From: a bacterium
Lineage (GTDB): Bacteria; Vulcanimicrobiota; Xenobia; RGZZ01
NCBI GenBank assembly: GCA_021782195.1
Contig: JAJXVI010000246.1
Location: 1 to 5,054 of the forward strand
Length of the DNA stretch: 5,054 nucleotides
Direction: 5' to 3'
The first letter of the stretch is position 1; each line of letters opens with the position of its first letter. Position numbers and translations under genes: made by a program. Shown here in pieces: positions 4,827-5,054 of this stretch. The notes beneath the pieces are model-generated. The model was given only the letters and a program-made list of their open reading frames with translations. It did not search any database and was not told where the DNA came from.

Positions 4827-5054
4827 CAGGAGGGTCCTTTCGGTCGTGGCGGGGCCGAAGTCGTGTCGGACAACTCCTGTGTTCCCGCGTGTTGTGCCGT
4901 TGATTCGACCTTGCCCGCGCCGGTCCCTGGAACTTCCCCCAGCCGGGCGCTGACTTCGGGGGGAGCGTCCATTTGCGGTGCGCCAGCAGGCGGTGCGCCA
5001 GCGGACGGTGCGTCGCGGTTGCTCGGGTCCACGCCTGCTTGCGCAAGGTTGTCA
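4826..5054 (-). CDS. Pro/Ala-rich C-terminal tail of an unidentified protein (5' partial)
   Basis: Reading leftward from the window's right edge, one - strand frame is open from 5053 to a TGA at 4828-4826, giving 75 residues that begin DNLAQAGVDPSNRD. A GTG at 5032 could be misread as a start, but the frame stays open to the edge, so the gene more probably begins outside. The tail is rich in Pro, Ala, Gly, Ser and Thr (APSAGAPPAGAPQ, then TTSAPPRPKGPS) and looks disordered; no domain is visible and the function is unknown. Its stop overlaps the aldolase ATG, which argues for a real gene in this frame that is translationally coupled to the aldolase. The competing - strand frame to 5046 is Arg-rich and runs through the aldolase in a wrong frame. 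Confidence 0.6.
   Translation of the reverse strand, partial: DNLAQAGVDPSNRDAPSAGAPPAGAPQMDAPPEVSARLGEVPGTGAGKVESTAQHAGTQELSDTTSAPPRPKGPS
4975..5002 (-). repeat. Two tandem 15-bp units in the Pro/Ala tail
   Basis: GCGGTGCGCCAGC occurs at 4975-4987 and again at 4990-5002, a 15-bp period. On the - strand the repeats encode AGAPP and AGAPQ, and a weaker third unit follows toward 5010. Confidence 0.7.

Noticed and set aside
4828..4839. Tiny hairpin AGGA-CCC-TCCT over the aldolase Shine-Dalgarno (- strand) as a translational switch.
   Set aside because: A four-pair stem with a three-base loop is too weak to claim regulation.
3955..5046. A long - strand open frame of 363 codons.
   Set aside because: It is Arg/Pro/His-rich without any domain and overlaps the aldolase, which has clear family motifs in another frame of the same strand.

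Overview
The window is GC-rich bacterial DNA with dense genes, strong G/C preference at third codon positions and purine-rich Shine-Dalgarno sequences. Its core is a four-subunit 2-oxoacid:ferredoxin oxidoreductase (OFOR). That enzyme suggests an anaerobe, or an organism with ferredoxin-based metabolism, but the sequence does not allow a confident phylum. Several proteins carry Ala/Pro-rich, probably disordered segments, which may be a habit of this genome.

Layout: (1) 1-261, + strand, the 3' end of a gene that starts left of the window, encoding an Ala/Val/Asp/Glu-rich repeat tail. (2) 262-477, an intergenic stretch with a nested RNA structure capped by a UUCG loop. (3) 478-4045, + strand, a five-gene run: a SIMIBI-class (MinD/CobQ-like) P-loop protein, a 2x[4Fe-4S] ferredoxin subunit, and the alpha (VorB-type), beta (TPP-binding) and gamma OFOR subunits. 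The four OFOR genes overlap one another, each with a Shine-Dalgarno inside the preceding gene. (4) 4072-4107, an intrinsic terminator that ends this run. (5) 4113-4826, - strand, a class II aldolase/adducin-family protein. (6) 4826-5054, - strand, the Pro/Ala-rich C-terminal tail of another gene that continues past the right edge and overlaps the aldolase start by one base.

How they work together: the alpha and beta subunits form the thiamine-diphosphate active site that oxidatively decarboxylates a 2-oxoacid (branched-chain 2-oxoacids are the best guess from the VorB-like alpha subunit) to an acyl-CoA. Gamma supplies the CoA-side domain, and the small ferredoxin subunit passes electrons to soluble ferredoxin. 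The reaction is reversible in this family. The upstream P-loop protein is of unknown function. Its position directly ahead of the OFOR genes suggests a role in assembling, activating or regulating the enzyme. It carries an unusual insertion of about 50 residues and is the part of the window most likely to hold undescribed biology.
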